Positions 25,031 through 33,072 of a stretch of 64,000 nucleotides of DNA are shown here, one piece after another; position 1 is the first letter of the stretch; each line of letters starts with the position of its first letter. The stretch spans positions 8,450,501 to 8,514,500 of the forward strand of contig NZ_CP088285.1 of NCBI RefSeq assembly GCF_011516645.4. The letters are read 5' to 3'. The notes under the pieces are model-generated. The model did not search any database. It was not told where the DNA came from and was given only the letters and a program-made list of their open reading frames with translations. The DNA comes from Bradyrhizobium septentrionale. GTDB taxonomy: Bacteria; Pseudomonadota; Alphaproteobacteria; Rhizobiales; Xanthobacteraceae. The translations under genes were made by a program, and so were the position numbers.

Positions 25031-26230
25031 TCAGCTCACAATCACTTCGTTGGCCTTGATCGTTCCGATCACATAGGTGAGCGTCAGGTCGTCGGTGACG
25101 GCAGTCGGCGAGAGCGAGGCGCCGTCGCCGTAGAGACCGTTCAGCAGAACGTCGGCAACCGACGTCACGCCGGGCACCGAGTAGGCCCACGATGCGATGA
25201 TCGACCACGGCAACGGATTTCCGAGGCCAAGCTGGTTGATGTTGGTGCCGACTACGGCGGCGACCTGGGCGGCAACGGTGTTGTGGTCGAAACCGTCGGC
25301 GGTGCCGATCTGCATCGAGACGGTGGCGAGGGTGATCTGCGGGCCGAACACGCCGCACATGATGCCGAGCGGCCGCACCGCCTGCGCCGCCAGCGTCACC
25401 GTGGTCAGGAAGGCGTTGGTCGGGTTGCCGCTACCATCGTCGGCGACGACGAAGAAGTACCCGGGGTGGTAGCTGCCATCGAGGTTATAGCCCTCGGTGA
25501 CTGCGTACTGGACATTGACGCCAGAGCCCTCGATCGAGGCGTTGAGGCCAAAGAGGTCGCCGCGCGCGAGGCCCAAGATGAAGTCCGAGAACCGCTTCTT
25601 GAGCTGGCTGTCGAGCTCCTGATCGACGCCGTTGATGAAGTCGGCGACGTTGATCACCGTGTCGATGCCGGTGATCGGCGACGTCATGACGGTGATGCTG
25701 CCCGCCTTCACGTTGCCCGACGCCCCCGCCACGACGGCCTGCACCGGCACGATCATGGAGGCGAGATTGGCCGGCAGCGTGTAGCCGTTGAGCACCGGGT
25801 CGAAATACGCGAACATCACGTCCGCGGTGACCGTGAACTGCGTCTGCGCGCTGTCGTTGGTCCGTACGGTCGCGCCGACCGGAACAAAGCAGGTCGATGG
25901 CGCGGCCGTGAAGCGCGCGAAGGTCACCTGCCCGGACGCCGCCTGCGCCCCGAGGCGCGGCGACGGCACGCCGTTCGAGATGCCCACCGTCGGCATGTAG
26001 TCGGCCGTGAAGGTGTCGACGTCGACGTTGCTCGAAGTCGACAGGCGCGAAGCCTTCAGGACCTCCAGCGCCAGCGCCTGAAACCACAGGAAGGTGCCCG
26101 CGAAGCCCTCGGCGACGGCGCGGAACGTCGAGCCCTGCGAGAAGTTGAGCAGCTTGCTGGCCCGACCCTGGATGCCGGAGACCGTGTCGGTGACGATCTG
26201 GTTGAAGCTCTTGGTAGGAAGCGTAGCCAT
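25031..26230 (-). CDS. Baseplate J-like wedge protein
   Basis: A 399-aa protein of the gpJ/gp47 family: an N-terminal helical part (FAGTFLWFQALALEVLKASR), a beta domain with FVPVGATVRTNDSAQTQFTV and VAGASGNVKAGSITVM, a ITGIDTVINVADFINGVDQE segment typical of the family, and a C-terminal domain. It forms the wedge arms of the baseplate with the gp25-like protein encoded next to it. Confidence 0.85.
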   Translation of the reverse strand: MATLPTKSFNQIVTDTVSGIQGRASKLLNFSQGSTFRAVAEGFAGTFLWFQALALEVLKASRLSTSSNVDVDTFTADYMPTVGISNGVPSPRLGAQAASGQVTFARFTAAPSTCFVPVGATVRTNDSAQTQFTVTADVMFAYFDPVLNGYTLPANLASMIVPVQAVVAGASGNVKAGSITVMTSPITGIDTVINVADFINGVDQELDSQLKKRFSDFILGLARGDLFGLNASIEGSGVNVQYAVTEGYNLDGSYHPGYFFVVADDGSGNPTNAFLTTVTLAAQAVRPLGIMCGVFGPQITLATVSMQIGTADGFDHNTVAAQVAAVVGTNINQLGLGNPLPWSIIASWAYSVPGVTSVADVLLNGLYGDGASLSPTAVTDDLTLTYVIGTIKANEVIVS

Positions 26231-26237
26231 TCAGACC

Positions 26238-26606
26238 TCACGCCGTGATCGTGAAAGAGACGGAGGCGCCGGTCCTGGCGTCCGTGAATTGGATGTCGAT
26301 CGAGATGAGCCCCGGATCGGTGAGCGACCGGGTCACGTTCAGCCGTGCGGGCGGGTTCGGAGCGACGGACGCTTCGAGCGCGAGCTGTGCTGCGCACACC
26401 GCCTTGATTTGCGGGACCGAGAGCGTCGAGCCGATCTTCTGCGGCAGGCCCGCGCCATAGTCGGGGTGCCAGACGTAGCCCTTCACGGCCGTGAACAGCC
26501 GACGCTCCAGCCGCTGGCGGACCTCGTCGTCGCCGTCCACGACCAGCAGGTCGCCCGTAGCATCGAGCGTGAAATCCTCGTGCCACTCCAGCGAGACGTC
26601 TGCCAT
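26238..26606 (-). CDS. Baseplate wedge subunit, gp25/gpW-like
   Basis: A 122-aa protein of the T4 gp25/P2 gpW lysozyme-like fold: DVRQ-type helix (EVRQRLERRLFTAVKGYVWH), PDYGAGLPQKIG and a C-terminal strand pair. The start at 26606 directly follows the upstream stop with GGATGGT in front; an in-frame ATG at 26630 is possible. Acts with the J-like protein to nucleate sheath polymerisation. Confidence 0.82.
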   Translation of the reverse strand: MADVSLEWHEDFTLDATGDLLVVDGDDEVRQRLERRLFTAVKGYVWHPDYGAGLPQKIGSTLSVPQIKAVCAAQLALEASVAPNPPARLNVTRSLTDPGLISIDIQFTDARTGASVSFTITA

Positions 26607-26607
26607 G

Positions 26608-27210
26608 TCACCATCCAATTGTTGCGTCATAGGCGATGAGCGCGGTCATCGTGGTGAGCGCGTTCAGGTCCGCCTTCTTCTGTGCGTAAATCTGCAGGAC
26701 CTTGAGGTCGTGCCCGTTGAACGCGCTCGCGACGTTCTGCAGATCGGACGACGTCAGCGTGATCGGAGCGGTCAAACCCATCGGGATGAGCTGGACTGAC
26801 GATAGGCCGGTGACCGACGCGAAATAGCGCGACACGGCGAGATCGGAGGGGTCGAACGCGAAGGCCCCGCTCGAGATCGACACTGTGAACGGCATCTGGC
26901 GGTTGATGCCGTAGAACACGTCGAGCACGGCGAGCTTGATCGCGAGGGCCTGCGTCATGGTCAGCGCCGGCGTTGCTGCCGCGCTCGCCGCCATCCACTG
27001 GTTGAGGTACCCCAGATAAGGCGTCGGATCGTCGAACCGCTCGGGGATCGCGAGGCGGTCGTTGTAGTGGACCTCGCCGCCCTTCGTCACGTCATACGAC
27101 ACGAAGTCGATATTGGACGGCAGGCGATTGATGATCGTGGCCGGCACGGTGAATACGCGCATCACCGAGTCGGCCGTGTTGATCGTGAACTTGAGATTGA
27201 GGCTCGACAT
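26608..27210 (-). CDS. Hypothetical baseplate-region protein
   Basis: A 200-aa protein beginning MSSLNLKFTINTADSVMRVF. Mixed alpha/beta with no known family. It lies between the spike and the gp25-like wedge genes and starts on the spike's stop (1-bp overlap), so it is probably a baseplate component or assembly factor. Confidence 0.55.
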   Translation of the reverse strand: MSSLNLKFTINTADSVMRVFTVPATIINRLPSNIDFVSYDVTKGGEVHYNDRLAIPERFDDPTPYLGYLNQWMAASAAATPALTMTQALAIKLAVLDVFYGINRQMPFTVSISSGAFAFDPSDLAVSRYFASVTGLSSVQLIPMGLTAPITLTSSDLQNVASAFNGHDLKVLQIYAQKKADLNALTTMTALIAYDATIGW

Positions 27211-27971
27211 CAGGCAGGCACCGTGAAGGGCGGGATGGTGGGCTGGCTGCTCGGCGGGGAGACCGAGCTGTCGCTGACGCTGCCGCCGCCCTGCGCGGTG
27301 ACGCCCCCGGGGGCATCGAGACCGACGGAGCCGGAGGCCTGCACTTCGATGTTGCCGCCAGCGCCGACGCCGGCGTCGCCGCCCGCCTTGGCGATGAAGT
27401 TCTTCTGCGGCAGCAGCTTCACGTTGGCGCTCGCATCGACCTCGAGGTCCTTGCAGGCGATCTTGATGTTGCCGTTGCCGTCGAGCGTGATGGTTGCCCC
27501 GTTGCCATCGGTCAGGACGGCCGAGCCGTCCTTCTTGAAGTAGATCATCTGGCCTTTGCCGGCCTGCGCCCCGTCGGCGCTCTCGGCGCCGCCGTCCGAC
27601 TTCTGGAAGCGGGTCCAGATCACCATCTCGCCGGATTGAACCTCCGGCGGCTTCTGGTCGTCGGAGTGCACGCGCTGGACGATCTTGCCGCCTTCGAAGT
27701 CGCCTTCCTGATAGCGGACGACGACCTGATCGCCGGTGGTCTTGCCGTCCCCGGGCTGGAGACCGACGGCGATGCCGTAGCCGTCGCCGATGTGGCCGGT
27801 CTCGATCGGCAGCCAGCCACTCTCCTGCCCTTCGGGCATGAACGTGACTTTGGCGAGGTGCTTCTTCGGGTCGTAGCTGGTGACGAGGCCGTGCCGCTCG
27901 GTGTAGCGGCTCGCGCTCCAACGTTCGACGACGCCGAGAATGACGCGCTCGAGGTCGCCGTCTCCCATCAT
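27210..27971 (-). CDS. Baseplate spike protein, gpV/gp45-like
   Basis: A 253-aa protein. Residues about 25-110 form an OB-fold (GLVTSYDPKKHLAKVTFMPE, QPGDGKTTGDQVVVRY), then a repetitive beta-helix stalk (DGNGATITLDGNGNIKIAC and following) and a Gly/Ser/Pro-rich tip, as in P2 gpV and Mu gp45. It punctures the outer membrane when the tail contracts. No terminal metal-binding HxH tip is seen. Confidence 0.82.
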   Translation of the reverse strand: MMGDGDLERVILGVVERWSASRYTERHGLVTSYDPKKHLAKVTFMPEGQESGWLPIETGHIGDGYGIAVGLQPGDGKTTGDQVVVRYQEGDFEGGKIVQRVHSDDQKPPEVQSGEMVIWTRFQKSDGGAESADGAQAGKGQMIYFKKDGSAVLTDGNGATITLDGNGNIKIACKDLEVDASANVKLLPQKNFIAKAGGDAGVGAGGNIEVQASGSVGLDAPGGVTAQGGGSVSDSSVSPPSSQPTIPPFTVPA

Positions 27972-28993
27972 GTTGCTGATCGTCCTGATTTGGCGGAGCG
28001 CGCCGTGATGTGGCTGGTGTGACCCGACATGCCGAACTCATGGACGACGGTGTCGATGTCGAAGGTCTGGTCGTAGTAGCGGGTGCCCTGAAGCGAGAGA
28101 CCCATGCCGGCGGCGACCGATGGGTCGCCGACCACGGTGGCCCGCACCTTGAGTTCGTGGCGCGCCTTCTCGTTGGCTTGCGCCTTGGCGTGCGCCTCGA
28201 CCTGATCCTGCTTTAGCGTCGGCGCGTGGTATCCGTAGCGCTTGGTCCCGCCGAAGCCGGGGATGACAGTGGTGTGCTGGTGGACCTTCTTGTCCCTTGG
28301 GTGCCAGGCCTTGAAGTCAACCTCGATGGTCTTGCCGGCTTGCTTGTTGTGGGTCACGCGCAGATGCAGGCAGTCTGACCTCACCGGCATCGAGCTCTGA
28401 TCGACGTAGATCGAATAGGTGCCGGTCGGGCTGTTGAACTTCGCGTAGTGAAACACGCCCTGCGCGTCGACCCACCACCGCGCGCCGTCGCGCTCGGCGA
28501 GCTTGTGGATGACATAGGCGTAGCTGACGTTGTCGGAGAGCTTGACGAAGTCCTGCTCGAGGATCTTGCCCGCCATGTTCTGCATGTCGTCGAACTTGCC
28601 GACCATGCCGATGCGGCCGATCAAGTCCCTCACGACATCAGTGGTCGATTTGTTGACCCACTTCTCGCTCGACTTGTTTTCGTGCAGTCCGGCCGACTTG
28701 TCGCGACCGGTGACGGTGATCTTCCGGCCGATGTAGTCGAAGTCGACGTCGTTGATGGTTCCGGTAATCAGCGTGCTGGTCGCGCCCCGCGTCATCACCT
28801 CGATGGTGACCTCGTCGTCTCCTCCGATCTGGGCCAGCGCGTCATAGGCGCCCTTCTCGCTGATCGGGATCGTGCAGTGGAAGGTGGAGCTCTTGCGCTG
28901 CGCGCTCTGCTGCACCTGCCCGCGCTCGATGAGAAAGCGGCCACCGGCATTCAGCCATGCCGAATGCTTTCCGACGCCAGACGTGATCGCCAT
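27968..28993 (-). CDS. Baseplate hub protein, gpD/gp44-like
   Basis: A 341-aa protein of the late-control D/gp27-like hub family: early beta domain, then IEVMTRGATSTLITGTINDV, TVTGRDKSAGLHENKSSE and VRDLIGRIG, the conserved 'second tube-like domain' signature. It trimerises at the tail tip and receives the spike, whose gene overlaps by 4 bp (ATGA). Confidence 0.82.
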   Translation of the reverse strand: MAITSGVGKHSAWLNAGGRFLIERGQVQQSAQRKSSTFHCTIPISEKGAYDALAQIGGDDEVTIEVMTRGATSTLITGTINDVDFDYIGRKITVTGRDKSAGLHENKSSEKWVNKSTTDVVRDLIGRIGMVGKFDDMQNMAGKILEQDFVKLSDNVSYAYVIHKLAERDGARWWVDAQGVFHYAKFNSPTGTYSIYVDQSSMPVRSDCLHLRVTHNKQAGKTIEVDFKAWHPRDKKVHQHTTVIPGFGGTKRYGYHAPTLKQDQVEAHAKAQANEKARHELKVRATVVGDPSVAAGMGLSLQGTRYYDQTFDIDTVVHEFGMSGHTSHITARSAKSGRSAT

Positions 28994-28999
28994 GAATGA

Positions 29000-29221
29000 T
29001 TACAGCCCGAGGATGCCGGTCTGGACGCCTTGCGGCAGCACCGGAGGAATTTTGAGGTCGACCTGGCCGTCGATCCACGGATCGGTCAGCCCGTTGAGGG
29101 CTGCGATGGCGACCCACTGCAGCGGGTCGCCGGTCTCCTGCATGGCGACCTCGAACAGGGTCGTGCCGGAGATGCGGACGATCTTGGCCGGGATCGTCGC
29201 CGCGATGTAGCCGGTGCTCAT
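29000..29221 (-). CDS. Small baseplate protein (gpX/LysM-like)
   Basis: A 73-aa protein with a two-strand/helix pattern (TLFEVAMQETGDPLQWVAIA) reminiscent of the short LysM-like gpX proteins that sit beside the hub in contractile-tail operons. ATGA overlap with the upstream gene. Confidence 0.55.
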   Translation of the reverse strand: MSTGYIAATIPAKIVRISGTTLFEVAMQETGDPLQWVAIAALNGLTDPWIDGQVDLKIPPVLPQGVQTGILGL

Positions 29222-29532
29222 GATGGGACCTGATTGAGGTTGGCGGCCGCGCGCCCGGTCAGGCCCCGCATCAGCGAGAGCCTGTTCTGGTCGATCGCAG
29301 CCTGCGAGACGGTGAGGATGCCTTGCACGATCGAGGTGCCGTCGACCGGCGCCACGAACGTGTCGAGGATCGAGGGTGCGACCAGCGCATCCTGAATGTC
29401 GGAGACGAGCTGGGCGGCGTTGAGCTTGATCGCGGTGAGCGTGGCGCGACTGGCGGACGCCAGCGGGTTCGCCGCGTCGACCTGCGCCTGAAGGAAGGCA
29501 AGCTCGGCGAGGATGTTGGGGGAGATTGCCAT
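29218..29532 (-). CDS. Hypothetical helical tail protein
   Basis: A 104-aa, Ala/Leu-rich helical protein (NILAELAFLQAQVDAANPLA). Encoded between the circularisation-like protein and the gpX-like protein; role unknown. Confidence 0.5.
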   Translation of the reverse strand: MAISPNILAELAFLQAQVDAANPLASASRATLTAIKLNAAQLVSDIQDALVAPSILDTFVAPVDGTSIVQGILTVSQAAIDQNRLSLMRGLTGRAAANLNQVPS

Positions 29533-29539
29533 ATTGCCC

Positions 29540-30028
29540 TCAGATCGGCGGTGTGCCGGCCGGAACGGTTGCGCCGCCGAATGGATCGGTCGCCGCGCTC
29601 GATGCCGAACTCAGATCGCTTGAGACGTTGCTGTCGACGGAGGAGTCGACCGCGGTCAGGTCGCCCTGCGTGGGGTCCTGCGCGACCACGCAGGAAATGT
29701 CGTAGGTCACCCAGTTCGGGAAGCGCTTCACCTTGAAGGTGAACTTCTCGATCACGACCTGCTTGGTCTGGCCTCCCCAGATCAGCGGGATGACCTCACC
29801 GGCAACGCGCATGGCGTCCAGCGCCAGCGCCTGATCGAACGCATTGTCGGCGAACATCTGTCCGGTGAACGCAACCGGAGCGTCGTCCGGCCCGAGCGTG
29901 TCGATGACGCGCGAACCGCCCGGCAGCTTGTGCACGACCATGGCTTGATTGCCGCCGCCGGGCATCTCGTTCGGAACGGAGAAATCCTCGAAGGCAAAGC
30001 CTCCGAGGATCAGGACGTCGGTTGCCAT
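29540..30028 (-). CDS. Tail/baseplate protein with DNA-circularisation-like N-terminus
   Basis: A 162-aa protein: LILGGFAFEDFSVPNEMPGG and VVHKLPGGSRVIDTLGPDD match the beta-domain at the start of Mu gp43-type 'DNA circularisation' proteins and related baseplate proteins. It directly follows the tape measure gene. The C-terminus is Ser/Asp-rich and probably flexible. Confidence 0.62.
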   Translation of the reverse strand: MATDVLILGGFAFEDFSVPNEMPGGGNQAMVVHKLPGGSRVIDTLGPDDAPVAFTGQMFADNAFDQALALDAMRVAGEVIPLIWGGQTKQVVIEKFTFKVKRFPNWVTYDISCVVAQDPTQGDLTAVDSSVDSNVSSDLSSASSAATDPFGGATVPAGTPPI

Positions 30029-30036
30029 GGAGCGCC

Positions 30037-32025
30037 TTACGTTGTGACGGTGTTGTGATCGCCGTCGAACCAGCGGCCCACGCCATCAGGCGACGGGGCC
30101 CCGGTCGGGAAACCGAGCAAGGCCTCGAGCTCGTCGGAGATGGCCTGCGCCAGCGTCCGACCGTCGATCTGCAGCGAGAGCGAAATCTGGCTCGGCTTGT
30201 TGCGCTCGATGCCCGGGTTCCAGCTCTGCAGCTGGATACCGGGTCTGAGGTTCGGGTGATAACCCGAGCGCGGATTGTAGGAAGGCGTCCCAGATGGGGC
30301 CGCCTGCGTCGTCGGAGGCACGCCGCCCGGCGTGATGCCGCCCGGCGCAACTTCCGTGCCCAGCACCATGCCTGCCGGCGGTGACCACGCCGGTGACGGT
30401 GGAGCGGCCCCATCGGACTTCGCGTCGCCGCGCGGCCCGCCTCCGACCCTCGGGTTGTGGTTCGGCGCGCTGCTGAACCAACCACCAATCGAGTGGTAGA
30501 GCGCGACGAGTTTGTCGATGAAGCCCGTGATCGCACCGTAGATGCCGTTGAACGCGGCCTTGATGTCATCCCAGTGGAAGGCCGCGAAGGTCGCGGCCGC
30601 TGCGACGACAGCCGCGACGGCGCCGCCGATCAGCGTCGCGCTGCCGACCAGCGCCCCGATGGTCACCGTGCCGAGAGCGACCAGCAGCACGGCGCCGATG
30701 GTCACGAGGCCCGCCGCGAGGCCCGCCGTCACCTGGAAGATGGTGTCGATGGTCTTGGGATCGAGGCCGTTCACCTTGTCGGTGACCCACTTGATGCCGT
30801 CGGCGATCTTGTTGAGGAAGGTTGCGAAGCGCTCCCCCTGCGAGCCGCCGATGGCGATCATCAGGTTGTGCCACGCTGTGCTCATGTTCTGCTGCGCGGC
30901 GTGGATGTTCTTGTCGTATCCGGCGAGACCCTGATCGACAGTCGCGCCCTGCTCGAGGCCGGCGGTTTCCCGCTTGATCTGCTCGCGCGCCAGCAGCATG
31001 TCGGCGACCATGCGCTGCGTGGTCTGGCGACCGAGGATGCGCTGCAACGCCAGCATCTGATCGTCGGAACCGTGGATGCCCTTGGCCTCGAGGCGCTTGA
31101 GCAGTTCTTCGACGAACGCCATCGGGTCTTTGTTGACGAGGCTCAGCATCCGATGTGCCGCCTCGTCCGTCATTTCGACGTGACCGCCGGCGTGGGTCCA
31201 CTCGCCCTCCTTCAGAAGGCCGTACTCCTGCATCGCCTCGGCGCTGCGCTTCATCATCGTGCCAGTCATCTGGCTACGAAGAGAGAGCAGCGCGGTACCG
31301 GCGCGCTGGCCGCCCATCATCTGGGCCATGATCGCCATATGCTCGTAGCCCTCTTGACTGAGGCTTCGGAGCGCGACGCCGCCGCCCTGCTGGGCGAGAC
31401 CGAGCAGCTGTTCCGGGTTGACCTGGCCGTGGGTCGCAGCTTCCAGCCGCGCAGCCATGTCGAACCAGTCCTGCACCTTCTTGGGGTCGATGCGGCCGTG
31501 CTCGTCGGTCAGACGGCCGGACAATTCGCCCGCGCGCATCAGCGTGTTGATGCTGTCCTCCGGGTGACTGCCCGGGTGCCGCGCCTGCATCAGGCGGGCG
31601 TAGCGCGCCGCCATCGGCGTGATCTTCTCAGCCTCTTCCGGGTCCTGCAGGACGCCGTAGATGCCGCCGTAGACCTTGGTGACGTCCTCGACCTTCATGC
31701 CGAGGTCGGAGCCGATCTTGAACGACATCCTCTGGATCTCGCCCGACTTGACGAGCTCGGCGACCTTCGGGTTCAGCTGCGAGACCTTGGTCATCGCGTC
31801 CTGAAAGTCGGCCGACTTCTCGACGATCTTCGTCATCGCGCCGAGGATCGTGGCCCCGGTCAGGATCGCGCCAACGCCCAGCAGCGCGGTGCTCCAGCCG
31901 GCAAAATTCTGGTTGATCTGGCCGGTCGAGGTATGGAGCTTGAGGAGATCACTCCCTATGATTGCAAGGACCGGCGAGACGCCGTTGGCGAGAACAATGG
32001 AGACGCCAATCTGGTATGCGTTCAC
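30037..32025 (-). CDS. Tail tape measure protein
   Basis: A 662-aa protein with long helical stretches, an N-terminal hydrophobic segment, a strongly hydrophobic region at about residues 415-480 (TVTIGALVGSATLIGGAVAA), and a Gly/Pro-rich C-terminal part. ALTM-like repeat helices and a Gln/Met-rich middle are typical. At roughly 0.15 nm per residue it would set a tail of about 100 nm. The chaperone gene pair lies upstream, but unusually separated from it by the peptidoglycan hydrolase, a gp10-like gene and a plus-strand insert. Confidence 0.88.
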   Translation of the reverse strand: MNAYQIGVSIVLANGVSPVLAIIGSDLLKLHTSTGQINQNFAGWSTALLGVGAILTGATILGAMTKIVEKSADFQDAMTKVSQLNPKVAELVKSGEIQRMSFKIGSDLGMKVEDVTKVYGGIYGVLQDPEEAEKITPMAARYARLMQARHPGSHPEDSINTLMRAGELSGRLTDEHGRIDPKKVQDWFDMAARLEAATHGQVNPEQLLGLAQQGGGVALRSLSQEGYEHMAIMAQMMGGQRAGTALLSLRSQMTGTMMKRSAEAMQEYGLLKEGEWTHAGGHVEMTDEAAHRMLSLVNKDPMAFVEELLKRLEAKGIHGSDDQMLALQRILGRQTTQRMVADMLLAREQIKRETAGLEQGATVDQGLAGYDKNIHAAQQNMSTAWHNLMIAIGGSQGERFATFLNKIADGIKWVTDKVNGLDPKTIDTIFQVTAGLAAGLVTIGAVLLVALGTVTIGALVGSATLIGGAVAAVVAAAATFAAFHWDDIKAAFNGIYGAITGFIDKLVALYHSIGGWFSSAPNHNPRVGGGPRGDAKSDGAAPPSPAWSPPAGMVLGTEVAPGGITPGGVPPTTQAAPSGTPSYNPRSGYHPNLRPGIQLQSWNPGIERNKPSQISLSLQIDGRTLAQAISDELEALLGFPTGAPSPDGVGRWFDGDHNTVTT

Positions 32026-32164
32026 GTCGACACCTTGATTTTAGAGGCTTTTGATGCGTTTTTTCTTGATGGGCCCCCGAATGATGGGCCTTCGCCCCGG
32101 CATCAGCTTCGGGGAAAACGATTTCCGTCGCGCGGTGTCCCGGCAGGGCGCCGCCGACAACCAC

Positions 32165-32614
32165 ATGACCGGTACTTTCGTCTATGTGATCCGCGGCGCC
32201 GGTAACCATCACAAGATCGGCGTCTCCACCGACCCCATCGCGCGGATTGCGACGCTGCAGACCGGCTCCCATGAGCCGCTCGACTTCGCCTATATCGGCG
32301 TGACGCCCGGAACGGGCTTCAACGTTGAGCAACTCGCCCACGAAATCCTGAAGGATTACCGCGCCACCGGCGAGTGGTTCTCGGTGCCCGCCTCGATCGC
32401 CATCGGCGCCGTGCTGGAGGCTGCAAATCGGCTCACCGAGCCAATGCAGCAGGTTCAGCCTGCGATGGTCCCGCAGATCATCCAGCTTGCGAAGCTGCCC
32501 GACCCGGCGACGGGCAAGAAGCCCGCGCCACGCTGGATGCATTGGATGCTATGGACCAGCATCGCGATCTTCGCGCTGCTGGTGCTGCTCGTCGCGACCG
32601 CGCCAAAGCACTAA
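32165..32614 (+). CDS. GIY-YIG-like nuclease-fold protein with C-terminal TM (moron)
   Basis: A 149-aa protein on the plus strand inside the minus-strand tail operon. Residues 5-75 read TFVYVIRGAGNHHKIGVSTD ... VEQLAHEILKDYRATGEWF, matching the T5orf172/MUG113 branch of the GIY-YIG fold (Y-V-I ... K-I-G, R, E). Residues 124-146 form a TM helix (MLWTSIAIFALLVLLVATA). The start at 32165 is chosen as the ATG of the conserved block; the frame is open upstream to 32051. It converges on the gp10-like gene with a 4-bp overlap. Membrane attachment of such a nuclease suggests action on incoming DNA (superinfection exclusion), which is inference. Confidence 0.7.
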   Translation: MTGTFVYVIRGAGNHHKIGVSTDPIARIATLQTGSHEPLDFAYIGVTPGTGFNVEQLAHEILKDYRATGEWFSVPASIAIGAVLEAANRLTEPMQQVQPAMVPQIIQLAKLPDPATGKKPAPRWMHWMLWTSIAIFALLVLLVATAPKH

Positions 32615-33072
32615 TCTTCGGTGATCCGGGCGGTGCCCGACAACTTGCCGTGAACGGCCTTGCCGAGGCGCTCAAGCACCTCCGGCGTCTTTTCCTTCAG
32701 CGCGGGCTCGAGGAATGGCCGCGGCACCATGCGACTGGTGCCGAGCTCCTGCCAGACGGCGATCTTGCTGTCCGTGCCGATGGTCGCCTCGTTGTGTCCG
32801 ACCGTGTGATGGATCGAGTCGCGCAGCTCGCCGGTGCGCAGCAACGGCTTATCGGCAGCGAAGCCCTTGTTGACGCGGTCCCGTTTGGTGCGCTCCGAGA
32901 GCGGCAGCCAGGTCGTCGGCCATTTGGCGTCGTAGGTGCCGATGTAGTCCTTGGCCTGCTTCTCGACGACCTTGGCCGCGCCCTCAAGGGCGCGATGGGT
33001 CTCGTGCTCGATCTCGAGGCCGACCGTTCCGAAGAACTTGGCCGCCTCGAACAGCGACATGGTCTTGGTCAT
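32611..33072 (-). CDS. Tail completion/HK97 gp10-like (virion morphogenesis) protein
   Basis: A 153-aa protein. WLPLSERTKRDRVNKGF, KPLLRTGELRDSIHH and VWQELGTSRMVPRPFLEP are the signature of HK97-gp10/Mu gpG-like morphogenesis proteins that complete the tail or head-tail junction. The start at 33072 overlaps the upstream stop (ATGA). Its place downstream of the chaperones rather than in the connector cluster is unusual. Confidence 0.78.
   Translation of the reverse strand: MTKTMSLFEAAKFFGTVGLEIEHETHRALEGAAKVVEKQAKDYIGTYDAKWPTTWLPLSERTKRDRVNKGFAADKPLLRTGELRDSIHHTVGHNEATIGTDSKIAVWQELGTSRMVPRPFLEPALKEKTPEVLERLGKAVHGKLSGTARITED

Noticed and set aside
24839..26248. 469-codon plus-strand frame opposite baseplate J
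   Set aside because: His/Arg/Gly-rich shadow of the baseplate gene; no domain.
30457..32205. 582-codon plus-strand frame opposite the tape measure gene
   Set aside because: Shadow frame; the minus strand encodes a typical tape measure protein.
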